From contig NZ_LT840186.1 of NCBI RefSeq assembly GCF_900177485.1, positions 372,001-436,000 of the forward strand: a stretch of DNA of 64,000 nucleotides, written 5' to 3'. The notes under the pieces are model-generated. The model was given only the letters and a program-made list of their open reading frames with translations. It had not been told where the DNA came from and searched no databases. Positions 53,755 through 63,340 of this stretch are shown here, piece by piece. This stretch comes from Candidatus Pelagibacter sp. HIMB1321. GTDB lineage: Bacteria > Pseudomonadota > Alphaproteobacteria > Pelagibacterales > Pelagibacteraceae. The position numbers and the translations under genes are program-made. Each line of letters begins with the position of its first letter. The first letter of the stretch is position 1.

Positions 53755-54305
53755 TGTTTGATGAGAAATCATATGCTACCAAAATGGTTAAAACCATTGA
53801 TGTTTTTACAAAAGAACTTTCTTCCCTAAGAACTGGTCGCGCTAATGCTTCAATGTTAGACTTAATTAAAGTAGATGTTTATGGTCAATTAATGCCAATA
53901 AATCAAGTTGGCAGTATTACAACACCTGAACCCAGAATGATAAACATTCAAGTTTGGGATCAAAACAATGTATCTCTTATAGACTCAGCTATTAAAAAAT
54001 CTGAACTTGGTTTAAACCCTCAAATTGATGGTCAATTAATTAGACTACCAGTACCAGAATTAAATGAGGAACGAAGAACTGAATTAAAGAAAATGATAAA
54101 ATCAATGGGAGAAAAATGTAAAGTTTCGATTAGAAATATAAGAAGAGAAGCCAATGAGGAGCTTAAAAAACTTTTAAAAGCAAAAGAAATAGGTGAGGAT
54201 CAAGAAAAAGCTTTTGAAAAAAATGTCCAAAATATAACTGATAAACACATCTCTATAGTTGATGATAAAGTTTCTTTAAAAGAAAAAGAAATAATGACAA
54301 TATGA
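53754..54305 (+). CDS. frr: Ribosome recycling factor
   Basis: Splits post-termination ribosomes with EF-G. Seen: the conserved FTKELSSLRTGRANASMLD near residue 18, VDVYGQLMPINQVGSITTPEPRMI, SELGLNPQIDGQLIRLPVPELNEERRTEL, and a helical C-terminus. 183 residues. Overlaps tsf by one base and uppS by four (ATGA). Confidence 0.96.
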   Translation: MFDEKSYATKMVKTIDVFTKELSSLRTGRANASMLDLIKVDVYGQLMPINQVGSITTPEPRMINIQVWDQNNVSLIDSAIKKSELGLNPQIDGQLIRLPVPELNEERRTELKKMIKSMGEKCKVSIRNIRREANEELKKLLKAKEIGEDQEKAFEKNVQNITDKHISIVDDKVSLKEKEIMTI

Positions 54306-54982
54306 ACCCATTGAAGCATGTTGCTTTTATAATGGATGGAAACGGTCGCTGGGGTTTAAAAAATAAAAATTCTCGTAATCTTGGTCACAAACAAGGTTTA
54401 AAAACTGTTGAAGAAATCATTAAGTTTTCAATAAAAAAAAAAATAAATTATTTAACTTTTTTTGCTTTTTCCTCTGAAAATTGGAAAAGACCAAAAACTG
54501 AAATTGATTATTTATTTAAATTATTAAAGAATTTTTTAAAAACAAAGATAAATGAATTTATAAAAAATGATATTAAATTGAAAATTTTAGGTGAAAAAAA
54601 ATTTTCAAAAGAATTAAATTCCTTATTAAATAGAGCAGAAAAAAAAACTAAAAATAATTGTAAAATTCATATTAATTTAGCTATTAATTATGGCTCAAAA
54701 ATTGAAATCACCAATGCAATTAAAGCTTTAAATAAAAAAAAAATTAAGATTAACCCTCATAATTTAGAAAAATTTTTATATACAAAGGGAATACCTGATC
54801 CAGATATTTTGATAAGAACGGGAAACACTAAAAGATTAAGTAATTTTCTTTTATGGCAATTATCGTACTCTGAAATTTTTTTTGAAAAAAAATTATGGCC
54901 TGATTTTAAAACCACTGATTTCAATAAAATTATTGTAGAATACAATAATATAAAGAGAAACTATGGATCTATCACTAAATAA
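54302..54982 (+). CDS. uppS: Undecaprenyl pyrophosphate synthase
   Basis: cis-Prenyltransferase that makes the lipid carrier for cell wall and O-antigen. Seen: HVAFIMDGNGRWGLKN near residue 6 with the catalytic Asp, GHKQGLKTVEEII, FFAFSSENWKRPKTEIDYLF and the C-terminal PDPDILIRTGNTKRLSNFLLWQLSYSEIFF motif. 226 residues. Overlaps frr by 4 and cdsA by 20 bases. Confidence 0.95.
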   Translation: MNPLKHVAFIMDGNGRWGLKNKNSRNLGHKQGLKTVEEIIKFSIKKKINYLTFFAFSSENWKRPKTEIDYLFKLLKNFLKTKINEFIKNDIKLKILGEKKFSKELNSLLNRAEKKTKNNCKIHINLAINYGSKIEITNAIKALNKKKIKINPHNLEKFLYTKGIPDPDILIRTGNTKRLSNFLLWQLSYSEIFFEKKLWPDFKTTDFNKIIVEYNNIKRNYGSITK

Positions 54983-55628
54983 TAATTTAATTAAAAGAAT
55001 TATTAGTTCTATTTTTATTTTACCAATAGTAATAATTTCAATTTATTTAGGTAATAGTATTTATTTTATATTTTTAACCCTAATTACCTTAATTAGCTTT
55101 AATGAACTTAAAAATATTTCAACAAATAATTATATTTATATATTTAGCTCTTTAATTATAATTATTTTTTTTTATTCAGCCTGGGAATTAAGAAGTGGGC
55201 CTAATGGTTTTTATTTAGTTTTGTTTGTATTATTAATCTCTATATTTACAGATATTGGCGGCTATTTATTTGGTAAAATACTCAAGGGACCTAAAATCTC
55301 AAAAATAAGCCCAAATAAAACTTATACTGGTATGATTGGAAGTTTTTTATTGCCTGTTTTTTTAATTTATTTTTTTTTAACACATGAAAATAACAATGAA
55401 ATTTATGAACAGATAATTTATATTGGAAATTTTAATTTATTATTTACAATTTTTGTTGTTTCTCTAATTAGTCAAGCTGGAGATTTTACTGTTTCCTATT
55501 TAAAAAGAAAATCGAACCAAAAAGATACGGGAAAAATAATACCTGGCCATGGAGGCTTATTAGATAGAATTGATGGTATTATATTTGCTTCAATTTTTTA
55601 CTATTTATTTATTCAGTTTAATTTTTAA
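54963..55628 (+). CDS. cdsA: Phosphatidate cytidylyltransferase
   Basis: Makes CDP-diacylglycerol for phospholipids. Seen: several hydrophobic helices and the family C-terminal signature SQAGDFTVSYLKRKSNQKDTGKIIPGHGGLLDRIDGIIFAS (residues about 165-210), with the catalytic Asp residues. 221 residues, shorter than the usual 270-285 because N-terminal helices are fewer. ATG 54963 overlaps uppS by 20 bases. Confidence 0.93.
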   Translation: MDLSLNNNLIKRIISSIFILPIVIISIYLGNSIYFIFLTLITLISFNELKNISTNNYIYIFSSLIIIIFFYSAWELRSGPNGFYLVLFVLLISIFTDIGGYLFGKILKGPKISKISPNKTYTGMIGSFLLPVFLIYFFLTHENNNEIYEQIIYIGNFNLLFTIFVVSLISQAGDFTVSYLKRKSNQKDTGKIIPGHGGLLDRIDGIIFASIFYYLFIQFNF

Positions 55629-56795
55629 ATGAAAAAAAAAATTGCAATTTTAGGTTCAACTGGATCATTAGGTAAGATACTTTGTAATCATGTTGCTAAG
55701 AATTTGAATATTTATGATGTAAGATTATTAGTTGCAAATAAAAATTCTCATCAGCTTTTAAAACAAGCAAAAAAATTAAAAGCAAAAAATGTTATTATAA
55801 CAAATAATGATATTTTTAAAAAATTATCTAGAAAGAAATTTAAATTTACAATTTTCAATCATATAGATGAATTTCAAAAGAAGAATAAAGGTAAACTTTT
55901 TGATTATACTCTTGCGGCAATTTCTGGTTTAGGTGGTTTAGAATCAACATTTAAGATTATTAAAAATAGTAAAATAATTGCAATTGCAAATAAAGAATCA
56001 ATAATATGTGCATGGAATTTGATTGATAAAGAACTAAAAAAATTCAATACAATATTCATACCAGTTGATTCTGAACATCACACAATTTGGTTTGGACTTA
56101 ATAATAGAAAATTAAAAATAAAAAAAATTTATTTAACTGCATCTGGTGGGCCATTTTTAAATATGAAACTAAAAGAAAAAAAAAATTTTACTTTATCTAG
56201 AGCACTCAAACATCCTAATTGGAAAATGGGTAGTAAAATTACGATCGATTCTGCCACAATGATGAATAAAGTTTTTGAAATCATTGAAGCTAAAAATATT
56301 TTTAATCTTAAATATCAAAACTTATCTATATTAACACATCCAAAATCTTATATTCATTCAATCATATATTATGAAAATGGACTTTTTGATATGGTGGGGC
56401 ATGAAACTGATATGAAAATTCCACTCATCAATTCAATAAATTTTAATCAAAAAATTAAAATAAGAACACCTCAACTTAATTTAGAAAAATTAAATAATTT
56501 AAATTTACAAAACATTGATATTAAAAAATTTCCTATTACACAAATTTTGAAGCTGTTACCTAACAATTTATCACTGTTTGAGACAGTCATAGTAACAGTG
56601 AATGATAAGTTAGTTGAACTTTTTTTAAAAAAAAAAATTGATTATTTTAATTTGTGTAAAAAGTTAATAGAAATAATTAATCTTAAAGAATTTTCTTGTT
56701 ACAAGAAAAACCCTCCTAAAAGTATTGAAGAAATTAGCAATTTAAACCTTTATATAAATACAAATTTTGAAAAATTCATGTATAAGAAATCATGA
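55629..56795 (+). CDS. dxr: 1-deoxy-D-xylulose 5-phosphate reductoisomerase
   Basis: Second step of the MEP isoprenoid pathway, using NADPH and a metal. Seen: AILGSTGSLGKILCNHV NADPH motif at the start, AIANKESIICAWNLI near residue 119, PVDSEHHTIW with metal-binding Glu, TASGGPFLN, and LKHPNWKMGSKITIDSATMMNK near 190. 388 residues. Starts directly after cdsA; bamA overlaps its end as ATGA, so rseP, often between them, is missing. Confidence 0.95.
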   Translation: MKKKIAILGSTGSLGKILCNHVAKNLNIYDVRLLVANKNSHQLLKQAKKLKAKNVIITNNDIFKKLSRKKFKFTIFNHIDEFQKKNKGKLFDYTLAAISGLGGLESTFKIIKNSKIIAIANKESIICAWNLIDKELKKFNTIFIPVDSEHHTIWFGLNNRKLKIKKIYLTASGGPFLNMKLKEKKNFTLSRALKHPNWKMGSKITIDSATMMNKVFEIIEAKNIFNLKYQNLSILTHPKSYIHSIIYYENGLFDMVGHETDMKIPLINSINFNQKIKIRTPQLNLEKLNNLNLQNIDIKKFPITQILKLLPNNLSLFETVIVTVNDKLVELFLKKKIDYFNLCKKLIEIINLKEFSCYKKNPPKSIEEISNLNLYINTNFEKFMYKKS

Positions 56796-59017
56796 TAAAA
56801 AAGTTACTATTTATACTTTTCATTTTAACAATTAACGCACAGTCTGCAGTAATTAAAGATATTGTTGTGGATGGTAATAATAGAGTTTCAAAAGAATCTA
56901 TCCAAATGTTTTCGACTGTAAAATCAGGTGATGATATAGATCAAAATAAATTAAATACTATTCTTAAAGATCTTTATGAAACAAATTTTTTTAAAAATGT
57001 AACTTTATCTATTGAAAATAATATACTCAAAATAACAGTAGAAGAAAACCCAATAGTACAAAATTACTTTATTGAAGGTATAAAAAATAAATCTCTTTTA
57101 GAAGTAATTGAAAAAAATATTCTTTTTAAAGCCAAATCATCTTTTGATTTGAGTTTAGTTAAAAAAGATAGAAATAATATTTTATTTATATTAAAAAAAG
57201 CTGGTTACTATTTTTCTGATGTAGATATCTTTACAGAAAATTTAGAAAATAATAAGATTGATCTTACATATAAAATTTCTCTTGGTGAAAAAGCTAAAAT
57301 TAATAAAATAAAATTTATTGGTGACAAAGTTTTTAAAGATAACAAGCTCAGCAGTATTATACTTAGTGAAGAATATAGATTTTGGAAATTTCTTTCTGGA
57401 AAAAAATATTTAAATGAAGATATAATTTCTATCGACGAAAGACTTTTAAAAAATTTTTATTTAAATAAAGGTTTTTACAATGTAAACATTAAGTCATCAT
57501 TTGCAAAATTAAATAATGATGATCAGTTTGAACTAATATTTAATATTATTCCTGGACAAAAAATATACTTTAATAATTTATCTTTAAAACTTCCAGATGA
57601 TTATAATGAAAATAATTTTACTAAGATTAATAATTTATTTAACGATTTAAAGAACAAACCTTATTCATTAAATGAAATCGAAAATATTTTAGATGAAATT
57701 GAAGATATAACTATTAATGAAGAATTTAGTTCCATTAAAGCTGTTGTTAACGAATCTATTATATCTGATAAAATTAATCTTGAATTTTCTTTAAATGAGT
57801 TGGATCCCTCATATTTAAATGTAATTAATATTTATGGAAATAATATTACTGAAGAAACCGTTATCAGAAATCAAATTATTATAGATGAGGGTGACGCTTA
57901 TAATGAAATATTATTATCAAAATCAATAAATAATATAAAATCACTTAATATTTTTAGATCTGTAAAAGAAGAAATTATTATTGATGATGTTGGAAATAGA
58001 ACTTTAAATATAATTGTTGAAGAAAAACCCACTGGTGAAATTACGGCGGGCGCTGGTTATGGAACAAATGGTGGTACTTTATCTTTTTCTGTAAAAGAAA
58101 ATAACTTTTTAGGTAAAGGTATAATAGTAGATAATAGTATTAATCTTTCAGAAACCTCTATCAAAGGCGGTATATCAATTGTAAACCCAAACTATAAAAA
58201 TACAAATAATAGTTTATCTACATTGATAAATATTCAGGAGACAGATCTATTGAGTACTAATGGTTACAAATCTGATATTATGAGATTTCATTTAGGTACA
58301 AATTTTGAATATTTAGACGACCTATATTTAGGTGTACAAACTAAGAATAGTTTTGAAAATCTCGAAGTTGGAAGTAAAGCTTCTGCAAATCAAAAAAAAC
58401 AAGCTGGTGATTATTTTGATAGTTTTTTGAATTTTAATTTTAATTATGATAAACGAAATCAAAAATTTGAAACCACAGATGGATTTTTTAGCAATTATTC
58501 AGTCGATATACCAATAATAAGTGAAAGTCTAACTTTTATAAACTCTTATAAATATAAAAATTTTAAAGAATTATATGAAAATAACGTCTCTACTTTTTCT
58601 TTTTTATTCAAATCATCTAATTCTTTAAATAATGATAATGTAAGACTATCTGAAAGATTATATATTCCTCAATCCAATCTACGAGGATTTGAAAGTGGAA
58701 AAATTGGTCCAAAAGATGGAAATGATTATGTTGGAGGTAATTTCGCAAGTGCAGTTAACTTAACCACTAATCTTCCAAATTTAACGGAAAACTTTCAAAA
58801 TTTGGATTTAGGATTATTTTTGGATGCTGCAAATGTTTGGAGTGTTGATTACGATTCATCTTTAGAAAATAATGATGGCATTAGAAGTGCTGTTGGTATT
58901 GGTCTTGATTGGTCAACGCCAATTGGTCCTTTAACTTTTTCTTTGGCACAACCAATTACAAAAAAATCAACGGATGTTACAGAGACTTTTAGATTTAATA
59001 TTGGTACATCTTTTTAA
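56792..59017 (+). CDS. bamA: Outer membrane protein assembly factor BamA
   Basis: Omp85 protein that inserts beta-barrels in the outer membrane. Seen: signal peptide (residues 1-18, ending QSA), POTRA repeats beginning VIKDIVVDGNNRVSKESIQMF and continuing to about residue 415, then a C-terminal barrel with GAGYGTNGGTLSFSVKENNFLGKG, the RGFESGKIGPKDG segment of loop 6, GIGLDWSTPIGPLTFSLAQPI and the C-terminal phenylalanine (FRFNIGTSF). 741 residues, normal. Confidence 0.96.
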   Translation: MIKKLLFILFILTINAQSAVIKDIVVDGNNRVSKESIQMFSTVKSGDDIDQNKLNTILKDLYETNFFKNVTLSIENNILKITVEENPIVQNYFIEGIKNKSLLEVIEKNILFKAKSSFDLSLVKKDRNNILFILKKAGYYFSDVDIFTENLENNKIDLTYKISLGEKAKINKIKFIGDKVFKDNKLSSIILSEEYRFWKFLSGKKYLNEDIISIDERLLKNFYLNKGFYNVNIKSSFAKLNNDDQFELIFNIIPGQKIYFNNLSLKLPDDYNENNFTKINNLFNDLKNKPYSLNEIENILDEIEDITINEEFSSIKAVVNESIISDKINLEFSLNELDPSYLNVINIYGNNITEETVIRNQIIIDEGDAYNEILLSKSINNIKSLNIFRSVKEEIIIDDVGNRTLNIIVEEKPTGEITAGAGYGTNGGTLSFSVKENNFLGKGIIVDNSINLSETSIKGGISIVNPNYKNTNNSLSTLINIQETDLLSTNGYKSDIMRFHLGTNFEYLDDLYLGVQTKNSFENLEVGSKASANQKKQAGDYFDSFLNFNFNYDKRNQKFETTDGFFSNYSVDIPIISESLTFINSYKYKNFKELYENNVSTFSFLFKSSNSLNNDNVRLSERLYIPQSNLRGFESGKIGPKDGNDYVGGNFASAVNLTTNLPNLTENFQNLDLGLFLDAANVWSVDYDSSLENNDGIRSAVGIGLDWSTPIGPLTFSLAQPITKKSTDVTETFRFNIGTSF

Positions 59018-59165
59018 AAATTTTTTTTTCTTTAAAATCTCTAAATGATTAATTTAAAAAATATTAAGTTTATCATTTTTTATATACATCAAGTTATCGT
59101 ATAATAAATTGAGATTGTTTTAGGCAAATAAATAGATATAATTCAAAATATAAATCATAACAATA

Positions 59166-59612
59166 ATGAATAATTTAAACAAAAAAGAAATAGAAAATCT
59201 TCTGCCTCATAGAGATCCTATGTTATTGATTGATGAACTTACAGACATAAAAAAATTACAATCTGCAACAGGTATTGTTAATGTGAGAAAAAACAGTTTT
59301 TTTGTTCAAGGTCACTTTCCTAATCAACCTGTAATGCCAGGTGTTTTAATTGTTGAATCATTCGGACAAGCTGCAGCAGCTCTTACAGCTCATGGTCTTG
59401 ATAAATCAACATATGAGAACAAATTAGTTTTTTTAATGGGTGTTGAAAAAGCACGTTTTAGAAATCCTGTAATACCTGACTGTAAGTTAATTTTAAAAAT
59501 TGAAGCAATTAGATCACATGGTCGTGTATGGAAATACAAAGGAGAAGCTTTTGTTGATGATAAAAAAATGGCCGATGCTATATGGTCTGCAACAATTGTT
59601 GACAAGAAATAA
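59166..59612 (+). CDS. fabZ: 3-hydroxyacyl-ACP dehydratase FabZ
   Basis: Dehydrates 3-hydroxyacyl-ACP in fatty acid synthesis. Seen: hot-dog fold with LLPHRDPMLLIDELTDI at the start, the catalytic GHFPNQPVMPGVLIVESFGQAAA near residue 52 with its His and Glu, and KARFRNPVIPDCKL. 148 residues. Follows bamA by 148 bases and precedes lpxD, the reverse of the common lpxD-fabZ-lpxA order. Confidence 0.95.
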   Translation: MNNLNKKEIENLLPHRDPMLLIDELTDIKKLQSATGIVNVRKNSFFVQGHFPNQPVMPGVLIVESFGQAAAALTAHGLDKSTYENKLVFLMGVEKARFRNPVIPDCKLILKIEAIRSHGRVWKYKGEAFVDDKKMADAIWSATIVDKK

Positions 59613-59663
59613 ATAGCAATAAATATTGATAACTCATTACATTTTGCTTTGTTAAAAGTATGA

Positions 59664-60644
59664 ATGTCATCAGCTTTTTTTAAAAATAATGGTCCTTATA
59701 CTATTTTAGAGATTCTAAATTGTCTGAATATAAAAATTGAAAATGAGGTATCAAATAGAAAAATCAATGACATTAAGGATTTATTTAGTTCCAATGAAAA
59801 TGACATAACTTTTTTCCATTCAAAAAAATATAAAGATATTGCAAATAAAACAAAAGCTTCTTTTTGCATTACAACAGATGCCCTTAGGAATGATCTACCT
59901 GAAACTTGTACTCCATTAATTGTCGACAATGTTTTGTTTTCAACTTCAAAATTAACAGCAAAATTTTATCCAGATTCAATTAATGATGATTTTGATAATT
60001 CAGTTACAGATATTTTTAAAACTGAATTTGCTGATAATGTGAAATATGGAAAAAATGTTCTAATTGGAAAAAATATTTCAATAGGATCTAATTGTTTGAT
60101 TGGACACAATACTATTATTGAGAAAAATGTATCTATTGGAGATAATTGCTCAATAGGATCAAATACAATTATTAGAAATTCCATAATTAAAAATAATGTA
60201 AGAATTTTAGATAATTGTGTTTTAGGCAAGCATGGGTTTGGTTTTTTTCCTTTAAAAAAAGGCAATTTAAGATATCCACATATTGGAATTGTTTTAATTG
60301 AAGATAATTGCGAAATTGGTTGTGGCTCAACTATAGACAGAGGCTCTATGTCTAATACTGTTATTGGAAAAAATACTTATTTAGATAATCAAATTCATAT
60401 AGCTCATAATGTAAAAATTGGCGATAATTCAATTATTGCTGGACAAGTTGGAATTGCTGGTAGTTCCGTAATAGGCAATAATGTTAAAATAGGTGGTCAA
60501 GCTGGAATTTCAGGTCATCTAAAAATAGGTAATAATGTTGAAATAGCAGGCGGCAGTGGAGTAATTAAAGATATTCCAGATAATGCCAAAGTAATGGGAT
60601 ATCCCGCAAAAAATATAAGAAAATTTTTGAAAGATAATAAATGA
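59664..60644 (+). CDS. lpxD: UDP-3-O-acylglucosamine N-acyltransferase
   Basis: Third acylation step of lipid A synthesis. Seen: an N-terminal uridine-binding region (DITFFHSKKYKDIANKTKASFCIT), then about ten hexapeptide repeats (IGKNISIGSNCLIGHN...), the catalytic His in NQIHIAHNVKIG and a C-terminal helix. 326 residues. Overlaps lpxA by 4 bases (ATGA). Confidence 0.95.
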   Translation: MSSAFFKNNGPYTILEILNCLNIKIENEVSNRKINDIKDLFSSNENDITFFHSKKYKDIANKTKASFCITTDALRNDLPETCTPLIVDNVLFSTSKLTAKFYPDSINDDFDNSVTDIFKTEFADNVKYGKNVLIGKNISIGSNCLIGHNTIIEKNVSIGDNCSIGSNTIIRNSIIKNNVRILDNCVLGKHGFGFFPLKKGNLRYPHIGIVLIEDNCEIGCGSTIDRGSMSNTVIGKNTYLDNQIHIAHNVKIGDNSIIAGQVGIAGSSVIGNNVKIGGQAGISGHLKIGNNVEIAGGSGVIKDIPDNAKVMGYPAKNIRKFLKDNK

Positions 60645-61423
60645 TACATGAAACAGCAATAGTTGATCCAAAAGCAAAATTGTCTGACAACATAATTGTT
60701 GGTCCTTATAGTATTATTGGACCGAATGTTGAAATTTTAGAGGGAACTGAGATACAGGGACATGTGAATATTACTGGTAATACAAAAATCGGATCTAATA
60801 ATAAGATTTATCCATTTGCCTCTTTAGGTAATGATCCTCAAGATTTAAAATATAAAAATGAAAAAACTCAACTCATCATAGGGAATAACAATAAAATAAG
60901 GGAATATGTAACGATAAATCCAGGTACAGAGGGTGGTGGAGGAATTACTAGAATCGGAAATAACTGTTTATTCATGGTTTCATCACATATAGCCCATGAC
61001 TGTTTAGTTGGTGATAACGTTATACTTGCCAATAACGTACCTTTAGGTGGTCATGCACATGTCGATGATGGAGCTATTATAGGAGGCAATTCCGCCGTAC
61101 AGCAATTTACTAGGGTAGGAAAATACGCAATGATAGGTGGCATGTGTGGTGTAGTAAGGGATGTTATTCCGTATGGTATAGCGCATGGGAATAGAAGTAT
61201 TTTACAAGGATTAAATTTAATTGGCTTAAGAAGAAAGAATTTTCCTAATAAAGAAATTTTAGAACTTAGTGATGCATACAAGCAAATATTTAAAAATGAG
61301 AATTTGACAGAAAATTTAAGCAATTTATCAAATGAATTAAAAAAAAATAAACTAGTTTCAGAAGTAGTTAGTTTTATAGAAAAAGATAAAAAAAGACCAA
61401 TTTGTACACCATTTTCAAAATAA
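60641..61423 (+). CDS. lpxA: UDP-N-acetylglucosamine O-acyltransferase
   Basis: First step of lipid A synthesis. Seen: hexapeptide repeats from residue 2 (IHETAIVDPKAKLSDNIIVGPY), REYVTINPGTEGGGGITRIGN near 90, MVSSHIAHDCLVGDNVILAN near 113 with the catalytic His, and GGHAHVDDGAIIGGNSAV near 135, followed by a helical end. 260 residues. Starts in the end of lpxD. Confidence 0.96.
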   Translation: MIHETAIVDPKAKLSDNIIVGPYSIIGPNVEILEGTEIQGHVNITGNTKIGSNNKIYPFASLGNDPQDLKYKNEKTQLIIGNNNKIREYVTINPGTEGGGGITRIGNNCLFMVSSHIAHDCLVGDNVILANNVPLGGHAHVDDGAIIGGNSAVQQFTRVGKYAMIGGMCGVVRDVIPYGIAHGNRSILQGLNLIGLRRKNFPNKEILELSDAYKQIFKNENLTENLSNLSNELKKNKLVSEVVSFIEKDKKRPICTPFSK

Positions 61424-61424
61424 A

Positions 61425-62210
61425 ATGATTGGGTTATTTTTAGGTGACACAGATTTTCCTGAAATAGTTTTAAAAAAAATAAAAAAATTAAAAAAAAAAT
61501 ATTTTATTATTGATTTTTCTAAGAATAATAAATTTAAAAAAGATAAAAATTCTTATAGGATAAGTATTGGACAATTTGGAAAAATAATAAAATTAATCAA
61601 AAAAAAAAAATCTAACAAAGTTTTATTTGCAGGTAAAATAGCAAGACCAAATCTCAAATCTCTTAGATTAGATTTAAAAGGAATATATTATATGCCAAGT
61701 GTCATTAAAGCATCTAAAATTGGTGATGCTGCAATTATCAAATCAATAATTAATATCTTATTTAATGAGGAAATAAAAGTAATCAGCTCTATACACTTCA
61801 ATCCAGAATTATCACTTAAAAAAGGGATTTATACAAAAACAAAGTCAAATAAGAATGAAAATAATTCAATAAAAAAAGCTATAAATTATTTCAATAAGAT
61901 TAATAATTTAGATCACGTACAAGCTTTAGTTGTCAAAGATGAAAAAATAATTGCAATAGAAGGAAAGCAAGGAACAAAAAATATGCTTTCAAGACTAAAG
62001 AAAAATTCAAAAGGTATTTTAATAAAATTACCAAAAAACAAACAAGATTTAAGAATGGATTTACCAACTGTTGGATTACAAACAATAAAAGATATAAAAA
62101 AATATGGATTAAAGGGTCTCGTTTTAAAATCTAAGAAGAATATTTTTCTTAATAAAGATGAGGTAATTCGTTTTGCTGATAAAAACAACATTTTTATTAA
62201 AGTAATATGA
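61425..62210 (+). CDS. lpxI: UDP-2,3-diacylglucosamine pyrophosphatase LpxI
   Basis: Cleaves UDP-2,3-diacylglucosamine, replacing LpxH in many alphaproteobacteria. Seen: LpxI/DUF1009 features: GLFLGDTDFP at the start, FAGKIARPNLKSLRLDLKG, KIGDAAIIKSIINIL, and a C-terminal DLPTVGLQTIKDIKKYGLKGLVLKS. 261 residues. One base after lpxA; overlaps lpxB by four bases. Confidence 0.9.
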   Translation: MIGLFLGDTDFPEIVLKKIKKLKKKYFIIDFSKNNKFKKDKNSYRISIGQFGKIIKLIKKKKSNKVLFAGKIARPNLKSLRLDLKGIYYMPSVIKASKIGDAAIIKSIINILFNEEIKVISSIHFNPELSLKKGIYTKTKSNKNENNSIKKAINYFNKINNLDHVQALVVKDEKIIAIEGKQGTKNMLSRLKKNSKGILIKLPKNKQDLRMDLPTVGLQTIKDIKKYGLKGLVLKSKKNIFLNKDEVIRFADKNNIFIKVI

Positions 62211-63340
62211 AAAAAATTTTTATACTAACAGGAGAACCTTCTGGAGATAAACTTGCTTCTACTTTGATTTCTAAATTAAAATTAGAAAAACCTGAAATTG
62301 AATATTTATCGGTTGGTGGTATTCATTTAAAAAAACTAGGAATTAAATCTATTTATGATTTGAAGGAAATTACATACTTAGGATTTACCAGTGTATTGCT
62401 TAATATTTTTAAAATTAAATCAAAAATAAATAAAACGATAGAAGAAATAGTAAAATTTAAACCTGATATATTGTTAAGTGTAGATAGTCCTGATTTTACA
62501 TTGAGAGTTGCTGAAAAAGTTAAAAAAATTGATAAAAACATTAAAACTATTCATTATGTTGCACCTCAAGTATGGGTATGGCGAAAGAATAGAGTTAAAA
62601 AAATTAAAAAATTTATTGATCACGTTCTTTTGTTGTTTGAATTTGAAAAAAAATATTTTGATGAAGAAAATATTAATAATACTTTTGTTGGCCATCCTTT
62701 AATAGAAAGAAATCATAAAAACAAAACTATTATTGACAATATTTTACCTAGCAATAAAAAAATAATATCTATATTTCCTGGCAGTAGAAATTCTGAAACT
62801 AATGTTTTACTTCCTATATTATTGGATTTTATTAAATTAATGAATGGAAAGTATAATGAATATTTTTTTTATATTCATGCAACAGAAGAAAATAAAAGTT
62901 TAATTTTAGAACATGTAAAAAAATATAACATTGATAATATAGATATTGTGTCAGAAGAAAATATTAAATCTGAAATTTTGTCTAAATCTATTTTTGCTGT
63001 TTCAAAATCTGGTACTGTTTCATTACAAATTTGTAATTTTAATGTTCCATCAATTATTATTTATAAACTTAGTTTTATTAATTTTATGATTTTTAAAATG
63101 TTAGTTAATGTAAAATTTGCAAATATTATTAATATAATTAATAATCGTGAGGTAATTCCTGAATTACTTCAAAAGGAATGTAATGCAGATGAAATATATA
63201 GGTCTGTTATTTATTTTCTTAAAAACCCCGAGTTGATGAAAAAACAAGTAAGTGAGTGCTCCAAAACTTTAAAAGGCATCAGGTCTAAAACTTCATCTGC
63301 TGATGAGGTAAGTTCTATTTTAATTAAGTATCTCTCTTAA
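62207..63340 (+). CDS. lpxB: Lipid A disaccharide synthase
   Basis: GT-B glycosyltransferase joining two acyl-glucosamine units. Seen: FILTGEPSGDKLASTLISKL at the start, SVDSPDFTLRVAEKVKK near residue 90, HYVAPQVWVWRKNRVKKIK near 120, and IFPGSRNSETNVLLPILL near 190, with SKSGTVSLQICNFNVPSIIIYK later. 377 residues. Last gene of the lpx group; converges on gltX with a 21-base overlap. Confidence 0.94.
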   Translation: MKKIFILTGEPSGDKLASTLISKLKLEKPEIEYLSVGGIHLKKLGIKSIYDLKEITYLGFTSVLLNIFKIKSKINKTIEEIVKFKPDILLSVDSPDFTLRVAEKVKKIDKNIKTIHYVAPQVWVWRKNRVKKIKKFIDHVLLLFEFEKKYFDEENINNTFVGHPLIERNHKNKTIIDNILPSNKKIISIFPGSRNSETNVLLPILLDFIKLMNGKYNEYFFYIHATEENKSLILEHVKKYNIDNIDIVSEENIKSEILSKSIFAVSKSGTVSLQICNFNVPSIIIYKLSFINFMIFKMLVNVKFANIINIINNREVIPELLQKECNADEIYRSVIYFLKNPELMKKQVSECSKTLKGIRSKTSSADEVSSILIKYLS

